Part shown: piece after piece, positions 47,904 through 59,139 of the stretch
How positions within the stretch are numbered: position 1 is the first letter of the stretch
How the letters are laid out: each line of letters starts with the position of its first letter
NCBI GenBank assembly: GCA_034440615.1
Contig: JAOTOM010001562.1
Coordinates: 1 to 64,000 of the forward strand
Direction: 5' to 3'
Length of the DNA: 64,000 nucleotides
DNA from: Ashinkailepas kermadecensis
Taxonomy: Eukaryota; Arthropoda; Thecostraca; Neolepadidae
Notes under the pieces: model-generated
The model's input: only the letters and a program-made list of their open reading frames with translations
What the model was told of the DNA's origin: nothing
Databases searched by the model: none
Program-made: the position numbers and the translations under genes

Positions 47904-49049
47904 TTAATTGTCAGTTGTGGGAATCCGCGGTGTGGGGATCTGCCATTTGAGAAAGAGCGAATTTTGGTCCAAATCTGGCCGATGAGGGTAAAACGGTTGA
48001 ATGAGTTTGAATAGAGTTGCCAGCTGCGTTTTTTTGGAGCTAAGGATAATCTGCTGACAACGTTTTTTAGCCTCGCGGGCTTCTAACATGTTTTGGGTGG
48101 TGAGATTTTTGCGAAATTTTCGCTCAGCCCGCCGCCGCAGAGCGACGGCGCGTTGACACTCGTCATTCCACCACGGCACGTGATGACAGCCGGGGGAGCG
48201 ACGAGTGTGGGGGACATGATTTTCTGCCGCGAGTAATATGGTGTCCAGAAAAGCTGATATTGGGGTGTGTGAATGAGGAGGGAAGACGGTGTCAATTTCC
48301 TGGGAGAAAGATGGCCATTTCGCCTTGCGAACATTCCAGCGGGGGAGAAATGAATAATCTCTAGCCTGGGCTGAGCGTTCAAGCATAATATGAATAGGGA
48401 AGTGATCGCTAAAGAGGGGTTCGGGTTGTACATGCCAAGAAAAGAGGGGTGAGATGGAGGCCGAGGCCAAAGATAGGTCGATGGCAGATGGACGGAACGG
48501 GGCAATGTCGGTGTTGTGTGTAGGTGTTTGGTCATTTAAAAAGACCATGTTGTGGGTGTTGAGGAGTGTTTCGATGTGGTGTCCGCGAGGTGATGTGGTG
48601 TGACAGCCCCATGCCTGGTGGTGGGCATTAAAATCTCCCAGCACCAGACAGGGGTGAGGGAGGAGACCGAATAGGTCGGTCACAGAAGATAAGGATAGTG
48701 TAGGAGAAGGTGGGAGATAGAGAGAGAGTATAGTAAGCTCTAGTTGTGCAATTTTGACAGAAACGGCAATAAAATTTTGGTTATTTACAATGGGGATCTG
48801 ACGATGAAGGAGGGTGTCGGATATAAATAAGGCGACCCCGCCGCCGCGGGATGTAGAATTTCTATTGTCGGTGTAGAGGGAATAACCAAGGATATTAAAA
48901 TTATATGGGTCATTGTCGCGCCATCGGGTCTCCTGAACGGCGGCAATCAATGGTTTATTTCTGATGATATATTCCTTGAATTCTGCCCAATGGGATATGA
49001 GTGACCTCGTATTCCATTGGAGCAAGAATTCAGTGGTGGGTGTCTGCAT
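47904..49049 (-). pseudogene. LINE ORF2: AP endonuclease domain
   Basis: Start ATG at 49049-49047 (MQTPTTEFLLQWNTRSL). Landmarks: WNTRSL (Asn), VQETRW (Glu), SLYLPPSP (Tyr), LGDFNAHHQAWG (Asp, Asn), SAIDLSLAS (Asp) and SDHFPIHI (Asp-His). ORF2's first 20 bases overlap the end of ORF1. The frame stops at 47904 by a frameshift shortly before the RT. Confidence 0.87.
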
Positions 49050-50344
49050 TAGTGATGTGTGGTGTGGTGATCACGCCCTCGCAGGCGTGTGTGTGGCGGG
49101 GACGGCAAGGTGGGATCGTCAGTTTCGTATGAATCTGACGAACCAGGTGAGGTGGAGGCCTGCTCTGGATCCTCGGGTGGTTCAGGGCACGGGGACCGGG
49201 AGCGAGGGCGGGACTCCGGGGACTGAGAGGGGAGGTGACGGCACTGAGGGGGTGGGGTGGACGAAGCCCTTGCCTGCGCAGGCGGGGCGGCTCGGTGGCG
49301 AAGGGGGGTCGGGCGACAAAGGGGCCCGCGGCTGGGCGCGTGGCCTGAGGCGGGACGTCCTGTTGGTGGTGAGGGTTCCGGGTGTCAGAGGGTCCGGCGA
49401 CAGGGGCAGGGGGGCCCGCTAAGGGGGCCAGGCGAGAGGCCAGGGGCAGGGGAGGAGAGCGTAGGCTGGGCTCGTGCGGTCCAGCCCGAGGGGGGCGAGA
49501 AGTCGCCTCAGCCGGGGTCGGCCACAGGGGGAGGGGCGAGCGGGCCGGGGCCCACACCATCGGCGGTGGGGGTACAGAGGCGACGCGGGCGGCAAGTCGG
49601 CGCTGCTGGCGGTCCTTGGCTTCGAGCCATGCCGGGCACCGGGGGGGATGACGCTGGGTGGGGGCCCGTGCAGGACGCACACCGAGTGGCCTCGGAGGAA
49701 CACATGTCGGTGGGGTGCCCCTCGGCACATCTCCCGCAGACCGGCTCTCGGGCGCGGCAGGCCTTGCCCAAGTGGCCATACTTCTGGCAGTAGCCACAGC
49801 GAGACGGGGGCGGTGTCCATGGGCGGAGGGCGATGCGCAGGTAGCCGGCCATTATGTAGGCGGGCGGAGTCTGGGTCCGGAATCCCAGCTTGAGCACCGG
49901 GCCGAGGCGGGGACTGCGGCCGAGGCGGGTGACCTCACAGACGCCCTGATCCTGCAGCTCGGCTAGGAGCTCCTCTTCGGGCATCCCCGTCAGCTCAGGG
50001 GCATACGCCGTCATGTGGGCCGTGTTCAGGCGATCCGCCGGTTCGATCTGGACTGGGCAGTCCATGAACCTCTCTAGGTTCATGAGCTGCCGGGCCTGGG
50101 AGGCCTCCCTGACACGTACAAGGAGGGCCCCGGAGCGCAGGACCTTGGCGGACACCACTCCGCCTGTCCATTTGTCAAGGTGACGGGCTATCGCGAAGGG
50201 GGAGGTGCGGGACCACGAGCCCTCCGTCCTAGTTACCAGGACGAAGGACTCCCCATCCGGAGGGTCGCGGGGAGGGGGCAGGCGGGCTCCAGGCCGGGGG
50301 CGGCGGCCTCCGTCCTCCGAGGGGGGCGGGGTGTCCCCAGGCAT
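49030..50344 (-). pseudogene. LINE ORF1 (gag-like, CCHC zinc knuckles), one frameshift
   Basis: ORF1p binds element RNA and forms the RNP. From the ATG at 50344 comes a Pro/Arg-rich start, then FVLVTRTEGSWSRTSPFAIA and a ~100-residue RNA-binding-like region, then knuckles CGYCQKYGHLGKAC (~49780), CGRCAEGHPTDMC (~49740) and CASCTGPHP (~49670). The frame changes at a C7 run near 49645: one frame ends at 49508, while the other continues CPAWLEAKDRQQ, as expected after the third knuckle in such gags. A Pro-rich tail runs to the stop at 49030-49032, overlapping the ORF2 start. Confidence 0.82.
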
Positions 50345-50967
50345 ACCGGGGCAGGGCGGGTGGGCTTACACCAAAGGGGAGTGGGTGAAGTGCACGTGTG
50401 GATAATGGCACCCTGAAGGGGTGCAGGCAAGAAAGGCACCCTGAAGGGATGCTATAAGGAAAGATGTGAAAAGACCTGTAGTGAAAAGGTGGAGAAAGAC
50501 ACAGTGGTTTGGAGGGAGGGGAGTAGCCGGCAGAGGCGGGGGCAGTCACGGTCTGGTGACCGCTAGCCCGATCCTTTGAACCAGTAAGGTACCTCTGTCG
50601 GCTCTAATCTATTGGGTGGGATGGGGAAAAAAACAGCCAAAGTCGTCCGCCGATACAAGTCGGTTTCCCAACGGCACTCGAAAGCGCCGCAGGGCCGAAG
50701 GGAAGTGGGAGGGGAGCTGCGTCGGCTAATCCGACGAGCAACCAACTAGTGGCGTCGACCGGCTATTCCGGCAGACAACCAGCTAGTGGTCCGGGCGACT
50801 GACGTCACCCGGGGGGGCGGAGCTTCCCGTAGATGCCCTAATAAGGACACCTACGAGAGAGCTGGGATGGGCAAGGGCCACGCGGCAATTGAATATTGTG
50901 GAAATATTCAATTGCTGCGGGCGGGAAATGGAATGGAGATGGGGCGGCGGGCAACTTCTCTGCTCGA

Positions 50968-51889
50968 TCACCTTAGCGACCGGAATCGAAAGGTTCTTCT
51001 CAAGCCAGCTTCTCTCTCCACACTGCAAAGATATGTCAGCTGATGGAAGCAAAATTTAGCATGATGGTGCATCGGACCGATGTGCGAGATGCGAAGTTCC
51101 GAGACTATGCCCATGAAAACAGAAGAAGTACCTGATTTAAATTTGGTCGCCATCTCCTTCGAAATGGTATGCAGCGATACACGACCCTCAGCGATTATCT
51201 CTCGCTTGGAACGCTCCTGAAAGTCCCGTTCTTTAAGCGTGTCAAGCACCATCTGCAACTCGGGCTGGATCTCCTCCAAGGTTTCGCAACACCCTTCAGC
51301 TTGAACTCCATCTTAGGAAAGAGAAAGAAGTCCCAGGGAGCCAAATCCGGCGAATAGGGGGGGGGGGCAGCGCGACGATCGCGTTCATGTGGCTAAAAAA
51401 GTCGCGTGTTTTCAAGGCACTGTGAGAGGGCGTGTTTTCATGCTGGAGCACCCAGCTGTCATCGCACCATAGGTAATTAAGGTCGTTTGTGCCGAATGTC
51501 CCCCCTCAGACGCCTCAAGGCGGTGCAGTGGTACTCAGCATCGACAGTCTGGCCCTGGGGAACGAATTCACGGTGCACAACCCCGCGAATGTCGAAAACA
51601 ACGACCAGCATGCACTTGGTCGCGCTCATGAGTTTCCTCGCCTTCCTCGCCTTCCTCGGCCTTGGAAATGGTGGGCTCTTCCACTGCGAAGACTGCTGTT
51701 TTGTCTCTGGGTTGTAGCTGTAGACCCAAGTCTCGTCACCGGTGCTTATCCTTGACATGAAGGTTGGGTCAACCCGAGCCTGTTGCAGGAGATCTTCGGA
51801 GACTTGGACACGGTGCTGCTTCTGCTCGTGGGCCATGAGCCTGGGCACGAACTAGGCAGCGACGCGGTACATGTTCAAATCGGACCCGA

Positions 51890-51890
<1 letters not shown>
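50968..51890 (-). pseudogene. mariner transposase remnant, 5'-truncated
   Basis: mariner transposases are DDD-type cut-and-paste enzymes. On the - strand: FVPRLMAHEQKQHRVQVSED (~51850, with TAG just before), TGDETWVYSYNPETKQQSSQ (first Asp, ~51750), WVLQHENTPSHSA (~51460), where the usual second Asp is Glu, and YSPDLAPWDFFLFPKM (third Asp, ~51360). An 11-C run at 51357-51367 and a stop near 51477 break the frame. The N-terminal DNA-binding half is missing, cut off by the (TA)n run. Confidence 0.88.

Positions 51891-51892
<2 letters not shown>

Positions 51893-51946
<54 letters not shown>
51893..51946 (+). repeat. (TA)n dinucleotide repeat
   Basis: About 26 TA units, then a GT-rich stretch. 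It marks the break in the mariner element. Confidence 0.98.
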
Positions 51947-51947
<1 letters not shown>

Positions 51948-51964
51948 GTGTGTGTTTGTGTGTG

Positions 51965-52006
51965 CGTTCAGATTTTCAGATCTGAACGCGCGTGCGCGCG
52001 TTCAGA
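51965..52006. other. Overlapping palindromes, (CG)-rich centre
   Basis: gcgttcagat/atctgaacgc forms one 10-bp stem (51965-51990). 'tctgaacgcgcg' TG-centred 'cgcgcgttcaga' (51981-52006) forms an overlapping near-perfect palindrome. Three arms compete for the same partner. Confidence 0.75.
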
Positions 52007-52289
52007 TTTTTGAGTACGTCAGCTGCTTCGGCTGTGTGCGCCCATGACTAATATGTTGGAAATACTTGAGGAGATAATGACCCAAACGTGTAAGCGATGA
52101 CAGATAATGCGAGTAAGATGCATAACAAATTATACAAATCAAAGCAATGGGAACGGTGCATGGTGAAGTGGAAATTTGTGCACATCACATTTGAGATGTG
52201 ACACGACAATTTGTGCACCTCTGGGCACAGATCCTGCGGAGACAGTTCCCATCACCGGAATCACCGGAAATGTCTTCAAACAGCATGTC

Positions 52290-52509
52290 ACTCACAAACT
52301 GACAGCATCGCCATTGTGCAGTTCTTCCGAACCATGCTCAGACACCAGACCGACGAGAGACGCTTGAATCTCAGGTCCAGCGGCGGCAGGCAGAAGCCCC
52401 TCTACATAAACAATTCGTTGTCGACAACCAACAAGAGCATATTCGGCGCCATGCTGGAGACCAAGAAGAGGCAGGCCATCTGCACGGTGTTCACCAGGGG
52501 AGGTCCGTG
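52290..52509 (+). other. Possible exon, unassigned
   Basis: The frame reads SIAIVQFFRTMLRHQTDERR, LNLRSSGGRQKPLYINNSLS, then TTNKSIFGAMLETKKRQAIC and ends TVFTRGGP with TGA. A 'ctgacag' just before 52308 could be an acceptor. Composition is protein-like and no repeat covers it. I do not recognise the family and cannot link it to another exon. Confidence 0.3.
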
Positions 52510-52754
52510 ACCAGCAACATGACCCCCAGTCAATCAGCTGTAGCGTCGCTAACATGGAGCAGATGGCGTCCATCTTCGCTGGTGTCGAGCGAGTGTGACG
52601 GTCGGCGCGCGTGGCGGCCCCGGCCGCTCCTGGAGTGGCCGCTTGCTCCGCCCGTGCGCCGAGATCGGTCGGTGCTCGTAGGGCCTGTGACCTCGACCGG
52701 GCGCCGTGGGGAAGGCGTGACCTGCCTGTGTCCAGTGACGTCAGTGGGCGGCCG

Positions 52755-54125
52755 CGAGTGGTGAGGGACGCCTCTGAGGATGCTGCTGCGGGTGGTAAGG
52801 GACGCCTCTGAGGATGCTGCCGCGGGTGGGGAGGGACGCCTCTGAGGATGCTGCCGCGGGTGGGAAGGGACGCCTCTGAGGATGCTGCCGCGGGTGGGGA
52901 GGACACCGCCGAGGATGCTGCCGCGAGTGGGGAGGGACGCCTCTGAGGATGCTGCCGCGGGTGGGAAGGGACGCCTCTGAGGATGCTGCCGCGGGTGGGG
53001 AGGACACCGCCGAGGATGCTGCCGCGAGTGGGGAGGGACGCCTCTGAGGATGCTGCCGCGGGTGGAGAGGGACGCCTCTGAGGATGCTGCCGCGGGTGGG
53101 GAGGACACCGCCGAGGATGCTGCCGCGGGTGGAGAGGGACGCCGCCGAGGCTGCTGCCGCGGGTGGGGAGGGACGCCGCCGAGGCTGCTGCCGCGGGTGA
53201 GGAGGGAAGCCTCTGAGGATGCTGCCGCGGGTGGAGAGGGACGCCGCCGAGGCTGCTGCCGCGGGTGGGGAGGGACGCCTCTGAGGATGCTGCCGCGGGT
53301 GGGGAGGGAAGCCTCTGAGGCTGCTGCCGCGGGTGGGGAGGGACGCCTCTGAGGATGCTGCCGCGGGTGGGGAGGGACGCCGCCGAGGCTGTTGCCGGGG
53401 GTGGGGAGGGACGCCTCTGAGGATGCTGCCGCGGGTGGGGAGGGACGCCTCTGAGGCTGCTGCCGCGGGTGGGGAGGGACGCTTCTGAGGATGCTGCCGC
53501 GAGTGGGGAGGGAAGCCTCTGAGGATGCTGCCGCGGGTGGGGAGGGAAGCCTCTGAGGCTGCTGCCGCGGGTGGGGAGGACACCGCCGAGGCTGTTGCAC
53601 GGGTGGGGAGGGACGCCTCTGAGGCTGTTGCCGGGGGTGGGGAGGGACGCCTCTGAGGATGCTGCCGCGGGTGGGGAGGACACCGCCGAGGATGCTGCCG
53701 CGAGTGGGGAGGGACGCCGCCGAGGCTGTTGCCGGGGGTGGGGAGGGACGCCTCTGAGGCTGCTGCCGCGGGTGGGGAGGACACCGCCGAGGATGCTGCC
53801 GCGGGTGGGGAGGGACGCCGCCGAGGCTGTTGCCGGGGGTGAGGAGGGACGCTTCTGAGGATGCTGCCGCGAGTGGGGAGGGACGCCTCTGAGGATGCTG
53901 CCGCGGGTGGGGAGGGACGCCTCTGAGGCTGTTGCCGGGGGTGAGGAGGGACGCCTCTGAGGATGCTGCCGCGGGCGGGGAGGACACCGCCGAGGCTGTT
54001 GCACGGGTGTGGGGAGGGACGCCTCTGAGGCTGCTGCCGCGGGTGGGGAGGGACGCCTCTGAGGCTGCTGCCGCGGGTGGGGAGGGACGCCTCTGAGGCT
54101 GCTGCCGCGGGTGAGGAGGACACCG
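52755..54125 (+). repeat. Minisatellite, 34-bp unit, about 40 copies
   Basis: Unit 'gggacgcctctgaggatgct' then 'gccgcgggtgggga'. Variants swap ctctgaggatgctg, gccgaggctgctg and an aggacaccgcc form. As 34 is not a multiple of three and the - strand lacks stops, three overlapping ORFs of 565-600 codons span it; they are artefacts. Confidence 0.97.
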
Positions 54126-54320
54126 CCGAGGCTGCTGCCGTGGACGAGGCCGGGCCGGTGTGCACGGCTGACCCGGCGCAGACGCCGGCGGCCGGGTCGG
54201 GCGGTGGTGTCGGCGGGCTGGCGCGGGCCCCCGCCCAGCCGAGCGGCACCGACAGGGTACCGATGGGCGCCCGAGTCGGCACCGACGCTGCCGATTCAGA
54301 ACGCCGTGTGCCTGCGCCGG
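54126..54320 (+). other. Possible exon or array edge, unassigned
   Basis: The array ends in open sequence reading EAAAVDEAGPVCTADPAQTP, then low-complexity Gly/Ala/Pro, to SERRVPAPG at a donor-like G|gtgagtg (54319-54326). No family recognised. Confidence 0.22.
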
Positions 54321-54384
54321 GTGAGTGAACAAGTGTACAAGTGCGGCCTGGCCGGCTCAATGTACGGGGTGCCCATGTCCGGCT

Positions 54385-54453
54385 TCCGTGTGATTCCATG
54401 TGATTCATGTGATTCCATGTGATTCCATGTGAATCCATGTGATTCTATGTGAT
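54385..54453 (+). repeat. Short repeat gattccatgt, about six copies
   Basis: gattccatgt / gattcatgt / gaatccatgt units run in tandem. Confidence 0.9.
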
Positions 54454-54464
54454 CAGGATATGCG

Positions 54465-55200
54465 AATTCCAGTCGTGACGGTTTAATTAACAGCTGGGGA
54501 GACAGGGTAGTACAGGTGATGGTCGTGAGCGTCAGCAGCCGGTCGTGTTGCGTACTGGGGCTGCCGTGGTCAATCAGGTGGCAATTCCAGTCGTGACGGT
54601 TTAATTAACAGCTGGGGAGACAGGGTAGTACAGGTGATGGTCGTGAGCGTCAGCAGCCGGTCGTGTTGCGTACTGGGGCTGCCGTGGTCAATCAGGTGGC
54701 AATTCCAGTCGTGACGGTTTAATTAACAGCTGGGGAGACAGGGTAGTACAGGTGATGGTCGTGAGCGTCAGCAGCCGGTCGTGTTGCGTACTGGGGCTGC
54801 CGTGGTCAATCAGGTGGCAATTCCAGTCGTGACGGTTTAATTAACAGCTGGGGAGACAGGGTAGTACAGGTGATGGTCGTGAGCGTCAGCAGCCGGTCGT
54901 GTTGCGTACTGGGGCTGCCGTGGTCAATCAGGTGGCAATTCCAGTCGTGACGGTTTAATTAACAGCTGGGGAGACAGGGTAGTACAGGTGATGGTCGTGA
55001 GCGTCAGCAGCCGGTCGTGTTGCGTACTGGGGCTGCCGTGGTCAATCAGGTGGCAATTCCAGTCGTGACGGTTTAATTAACAGCTGGGGAGACAGGGTAG
55101 TACAGGTGATGGTCGTGAGCGTCAGCAGCCGGTCGTGTTGCGTACTGGGGCTGCCGTGGTCAATCAGGTGGCAATTCCAGTCGTGACGGTTTAATTAACA
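54465..55200 (+). repeat. Tandem array, 118-bp unit, six full copies, essentially identical
   Basis: Unit starts at 54465, 54583, 54701, 54819, 54937 and 55055, with a partial copy from 55173. It contains 'ccagtcgtgacggtttaatt' and 'gtactggggctgccgtggtc'. I see no difference between full copies. Confidence 0.97.
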
Positions 55201-55319
55201 GTGGGGGGAAGGGAGAAGGGGGGGGTTGTACGTGCGTGTAATCAGGTTTTTTCTTGTTTGGTTTGTGTGCATCTATTGCGTGTTTGGGTGGTTTGTATCT
55301 TGCTTTGTGTGGTTTGTGA

Positions 55320-55765
55320 CAATTGCTGCCTACTGATGGCACTGCGTATTGGTGACCATTGTTGCCTACTGATGACGTAGCGTATTGGTGTCTAATGCTG
55401 GTTACTGATGCCACAGCGTATTGGTGTCTATTGTTGCCTACTGATGGCACAGCGTATATTGCTGGCACATCTACTGATATATCCTGCTGATGGCACAGCG
55501 TACTGGTGACTATCGTTGCCAACTGATGACGCAGCGTATTGGTGACTATTGCTGCCTACTGATGGCACAGCATATTGGTGACTATCGTTACCTACTGATG
55601 GCACAGCGTATTGGTAACTATTGTTGCCTACTGGTGACTATCGTTTCCTACTGATGGCACAGCGTATTGGTGACTATTGTTGCCTACTGGTGACACAGTT
55701 TATTTGTCTATTGTTGCCTACTGATGGCACAGGTTATTGGTGTCCATTGCTGTCGATTGGTAGGC
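55320..55765 (+). repeat. Degenerate tandem repeat, about 36-bp unit, a dozen copies
   Basis: Core 'ctactgatggcacagcgtat' then 'tggtgactattgttgc', with length variation. Confidence 0.9.
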
Positions 55766-55769
55766 CATG

Positions 55770-57585
55770 ATTAGGATAACTCAATGCCTGACGCGATACT
55801 AAGTAATCGATTCCTATGACTAATCTGTTCGCTCATGTGATTGGCCATACTTCCATGCAAGAAATGATTATTTTTATGCCAAATTCTCCCCCCCAATTTC
55901 TTTTTCTCAAACATTTTGAACTTAAAAAGTATAACGTAACCTAATCTAGCTTGAACCGTTTTTGAAGATTTTTTTTTCATTTACTAACTTACAACAAAAG
56001 CCTAGCCTAACGCAATTAGACAAAACCTAGCTCCTTTGAATGATTCGTGGAGGTAAAAATGGGTGTAAAACATGTCTTGTGGTTACCTTAGACTGCAATA
56101 ATATCTCTTTTGTGCTACCTGGTGTACGTGATGAACCTCCATCTGCATCCTGCATGAGAGCATTGCACTTATTGGTTCACAAAGAACAATAACATTTTGA
56201 AAGTACAATATTTTCAGGAATGGAATCCTGTGCTGATAACATTTTCTGAGTTATAAATTTGCAGATCAGATCTACATCATTTGTGTTAATAAATATGAGA
56301 AATTCATAGAAATGCATACACCGGTTTGTAGACAAGAAGTTATTCTGATGATTTCTGATGTATTGGAAAATGACAAATTTTCATGATGGAAGCAGGCAAA
56401 GTTAAAGTACATATATCTCAATAAGTGGTCAGTTCACTAACAAGACAGCAAATTCACTCAAATAGCACTCAAAATGCCAGGCGGCCCACTCTTTTTGCAA
56501 GTTTAAAATCGATGACAGTGCTTTCTTGAATCATGTTTAAAGCACATGAAGGAAATGTATTGCTGACACTTGTTAGGAACTGATGTGTGTAACGTTAATT
56601 AACATTTCTAATGTCCTGATGTTTGTACACAAAATATAGCTCACTATTGTAAATAGCATGGGAAGTATGATGCCATATATCATGGCTAATTTATGGTCAA
56701 ACTGTTATGCAGCAGATTCCCTGCATTGTTACTTAGTTATTTGGGCTTTAGGGCACAGACCATGTTGATCACATAGCTCCCTGCATTGGTGTTAACTGAT
56801 ACATCAGTATGTTTGCAAATTCACTGATGAGTGAATCCATACCATTCTCACTGGGGTATAAAAGCTACATTATAACATTGTTTATACCGGGCGGCTGTGT
56901 CGGTGCATTGACGGCACGTTAAACTTTCGGTCAAAATTCTGCCTTTTAACTTGAATTAATGGATCGGGTGGTGGGGCCAGGGTTCACGCAACAAGCTCTG
57001 CTTAGCAATCCGACCCTGGTTCATAAAGCCAGCCCAACAAGAACTCGGATGAAACTTATTTAAAAAAAAAAAAAATGCATATAACAGAAACCCATCTCGA
57101 TTGTCCTGCTTACTCAGGACACCATAGAAGTCAATGAAGCCAATTAAAACCATAGAAGTCAATGAAAATGTTACTTCATCCCCTGTATTGTTAATGGAAA
57201 CAAGTCTCTTGAACCAAATGTTATGTCCTTCACAGTGTTGCTCCATCCACCTCCAACTCCAACCCTGACCAAACTTCAGGAGCTCATCCTTCTCCAAAGC
57301 AGTGTGTTGAAGAAGGTATGTATTGTAGCATAACTACTCTGACCGGAATTCCATGGTATCCATGTTGCCTTACAATCCATCCTTGCTGATCCATGTAGCA
57401 GATGTTTGACTTTCCTCAAACTGTCTGGATAACTGGGGAGTTGAAATCACATGTGTGATGAAACAGATTAACTATTCCTGGATTCTTATGTTGCATCATT
57501 GCATGGCACAGTGACATACCGAATGGGGAGGGGGAATTGTGGGAAGTTCCCTCACCCCCCCCCGTCCTGATAGGTTGTGGGGCCC
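55770..57585. other. AT-rich sequence, no gene seen
   Basis: No repeat, element or exon recognised. 57060-57075 is a poly-A run. Confidence 0.4.
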
Positions 57586-57589
57586 CCAA

Positions 57590-58450
57590 GAGTCCGCCGA
57601 GCTTAGGAAAAAAATGCGCTATGCTCCCTAAGAATTTCACTCGGTCGACCAAAAATCGCACCGGGGCTCAGAAAAATCACATTCGGGGCCCCCAAACGTA
57701 GCGCAGGGGCCCCGATAATGACGCTGGGGCCTCAAAAGTTTGCACCTGGGCCCCTGAAAATCACGTTGGGGCCGCAAACAAGTCGTGCCGGGATTCAAGA
57801 AAATCACGACGGGGGCCACAAACGGTCGGGCCGGGGCCTCCCTGAAAATCACGCCGAGACTGGGGTATTAAGAATTATCACCCGGGCCCCTGAAAATCAC
57901 GCCAGAGGCCTGATAGGTCCCACCGGGGCTCTAAAAGTCTCGCTGAGATCACCCAACAAATGAAGCCGGGTGAATGAAAAACAGTCCGGACACGGAAAAT
58001 AAATCTGGGATCTCAACAATAGCTCCAAAAGCCCACACAACTTGTTGGGCCCCCACAAACGTGTCGTAGCCACCGCAAGGGATCCCAACAAGTGACGACG
58101 GGGCCCAAAAAATCGCACTTAGACAAAAACAAATTCACGCCGCTTCTCTTGAAAATCTCACTGGGGCCAAAACGTCGTGCCGGAGCCCCACAAGTTGCAG
58201 CTGGGTTCCCAAGTACCAATATATACCCAGAATGTCACCTTGCGGACGGAAAAATTGTGTCAAGGATCCACAAAATAAGAAGTCGTCGGACGCCGGAAAA
58301 GAAACCTGTTTGGGCACCGGAAAAAACGCACCGAGAGCCAGCAAAAATCGTACCGGGTTCCAAAAATAGCCTGCAGGGGGCTTATAAAAATAGACTTCAC
58401 CACAAAAACCACAAGGAGACTCCATCGAATCCACCAGAGCACCGGAAAAT
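57590..58450 (+). repeat. Highly degenerate ~30-bp periodic repeat
   Basis: The phrase 'gggcccctgaaaatcacg' and variants (ggggccNNaaaaatcgcacc) recur every ~28-34 bp, for example near 57660, 57720, 57750, 57840, 57890, 58105 and 58150, with strong drift. Confidence 0.65.
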
Positions 58451-58821
58451 TAAGAATGGGTCCCGAAAGAAAATTATCCGAAGGGCCTTTCTACTCTCGA
58501 TCGTGCAATCTGCGGAAAAAAACACGTTGAGCAGCCGCAGTGGCGTACTAAATGGAAAAATTCCCCTCCCTAACGTTAGGCACCAAGGAAATACTTTCAC
58601 CCATCGTCATTACCGTTCAGGTCTGCTGTGCTCTGATGCTTCATCAATGCCGGTGTGTTTTAGCCTGCATCTGATCGCTGAAGTATTTTAATTTAAGCCG
58701 GTGTGTGTTTGTTGGTGTGTGGAGTGAGGAGGAGGGTAACAGTGACGGTGACGGTGACGATAGATCCGAGCCTACTATATGGCACTGCAGTCGCATGCTA
58801 TTACTCAGAGTTGTTATGTTG

Positions 58822-58933
58822 GTGAGTTCGAGTCTCACCTGTCGCTACTCTTCGCCCGCGACCAATCGGCGTGAGAGATTGGCGACGCTATATGATACAA
58901 CGGTCGACGTGTCGTAGAACCAATGACCAACCA
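58822..58933 (+). mobile_element. SINE family A, 5'-truncated at the B box
   Basis: Begins 'gtgagttcgagtctcacc' (B box); the A box is missing. A 15-bp duplication agagttgttatgttg is exact at 58807-58821 and 58934-58948, so truncation occurred during insertion. Confidence 0.95.
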
Positions 58934-59139
58934 AGAGTTGTTATGTTGAAATGTACTGAGCACTGCTCTTTTAATTATGGGACTTCACCAGTTATTGGGC
59001 GATTTTCCCCGTCGGTGAGGATGCTGAATAAACATAAACATACACATCGTCGAATAAGAAATCAGAATTTCTGAGATCTGAAAATATAGTGGGCTAAATC
59101 CGATGAGTTTTTTTTTTTTTGGGGGGGGGTCTAGTGTTT

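Larger units (their letters stand above)
44850..50800 (-). mobile_element. I-type LINE with gag-like ORF1 and endonuclease-RT-RNase H ORF2, inactive
   Basis: On the - strand: 5' region (50800-50345), ORF1 with CCHC knuckles (50344-49030), ORF2 AP endonuclease (49049-47904), RT (about 47860-46210), RNase H (46190-45600), a Cys-rich tail (45597-45310) and a 3' region with two hairpins near 45000. An RNase H after the RT in an APE LINE points to the I/R1-like groups. Outer limits are approximate; a (TATG)n-like run at about 44854-44885 may be the tail. Some breaks sit in homopolymers. Confidence 0.87.

Noticed and set aside
52292..54438. Three - strand ORFs of 565-600 codons rich in Pro, Arg and Ser
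   Set aside because: They overlap each other in all three frames of one 34-bp minisatellite, which happens to lack stops on that strand.
55160..55522. 120-codon - strand ORF with HQYAVPSVGNN repeats
   Set aside because: Follows the degenerate 36-bp repeat.
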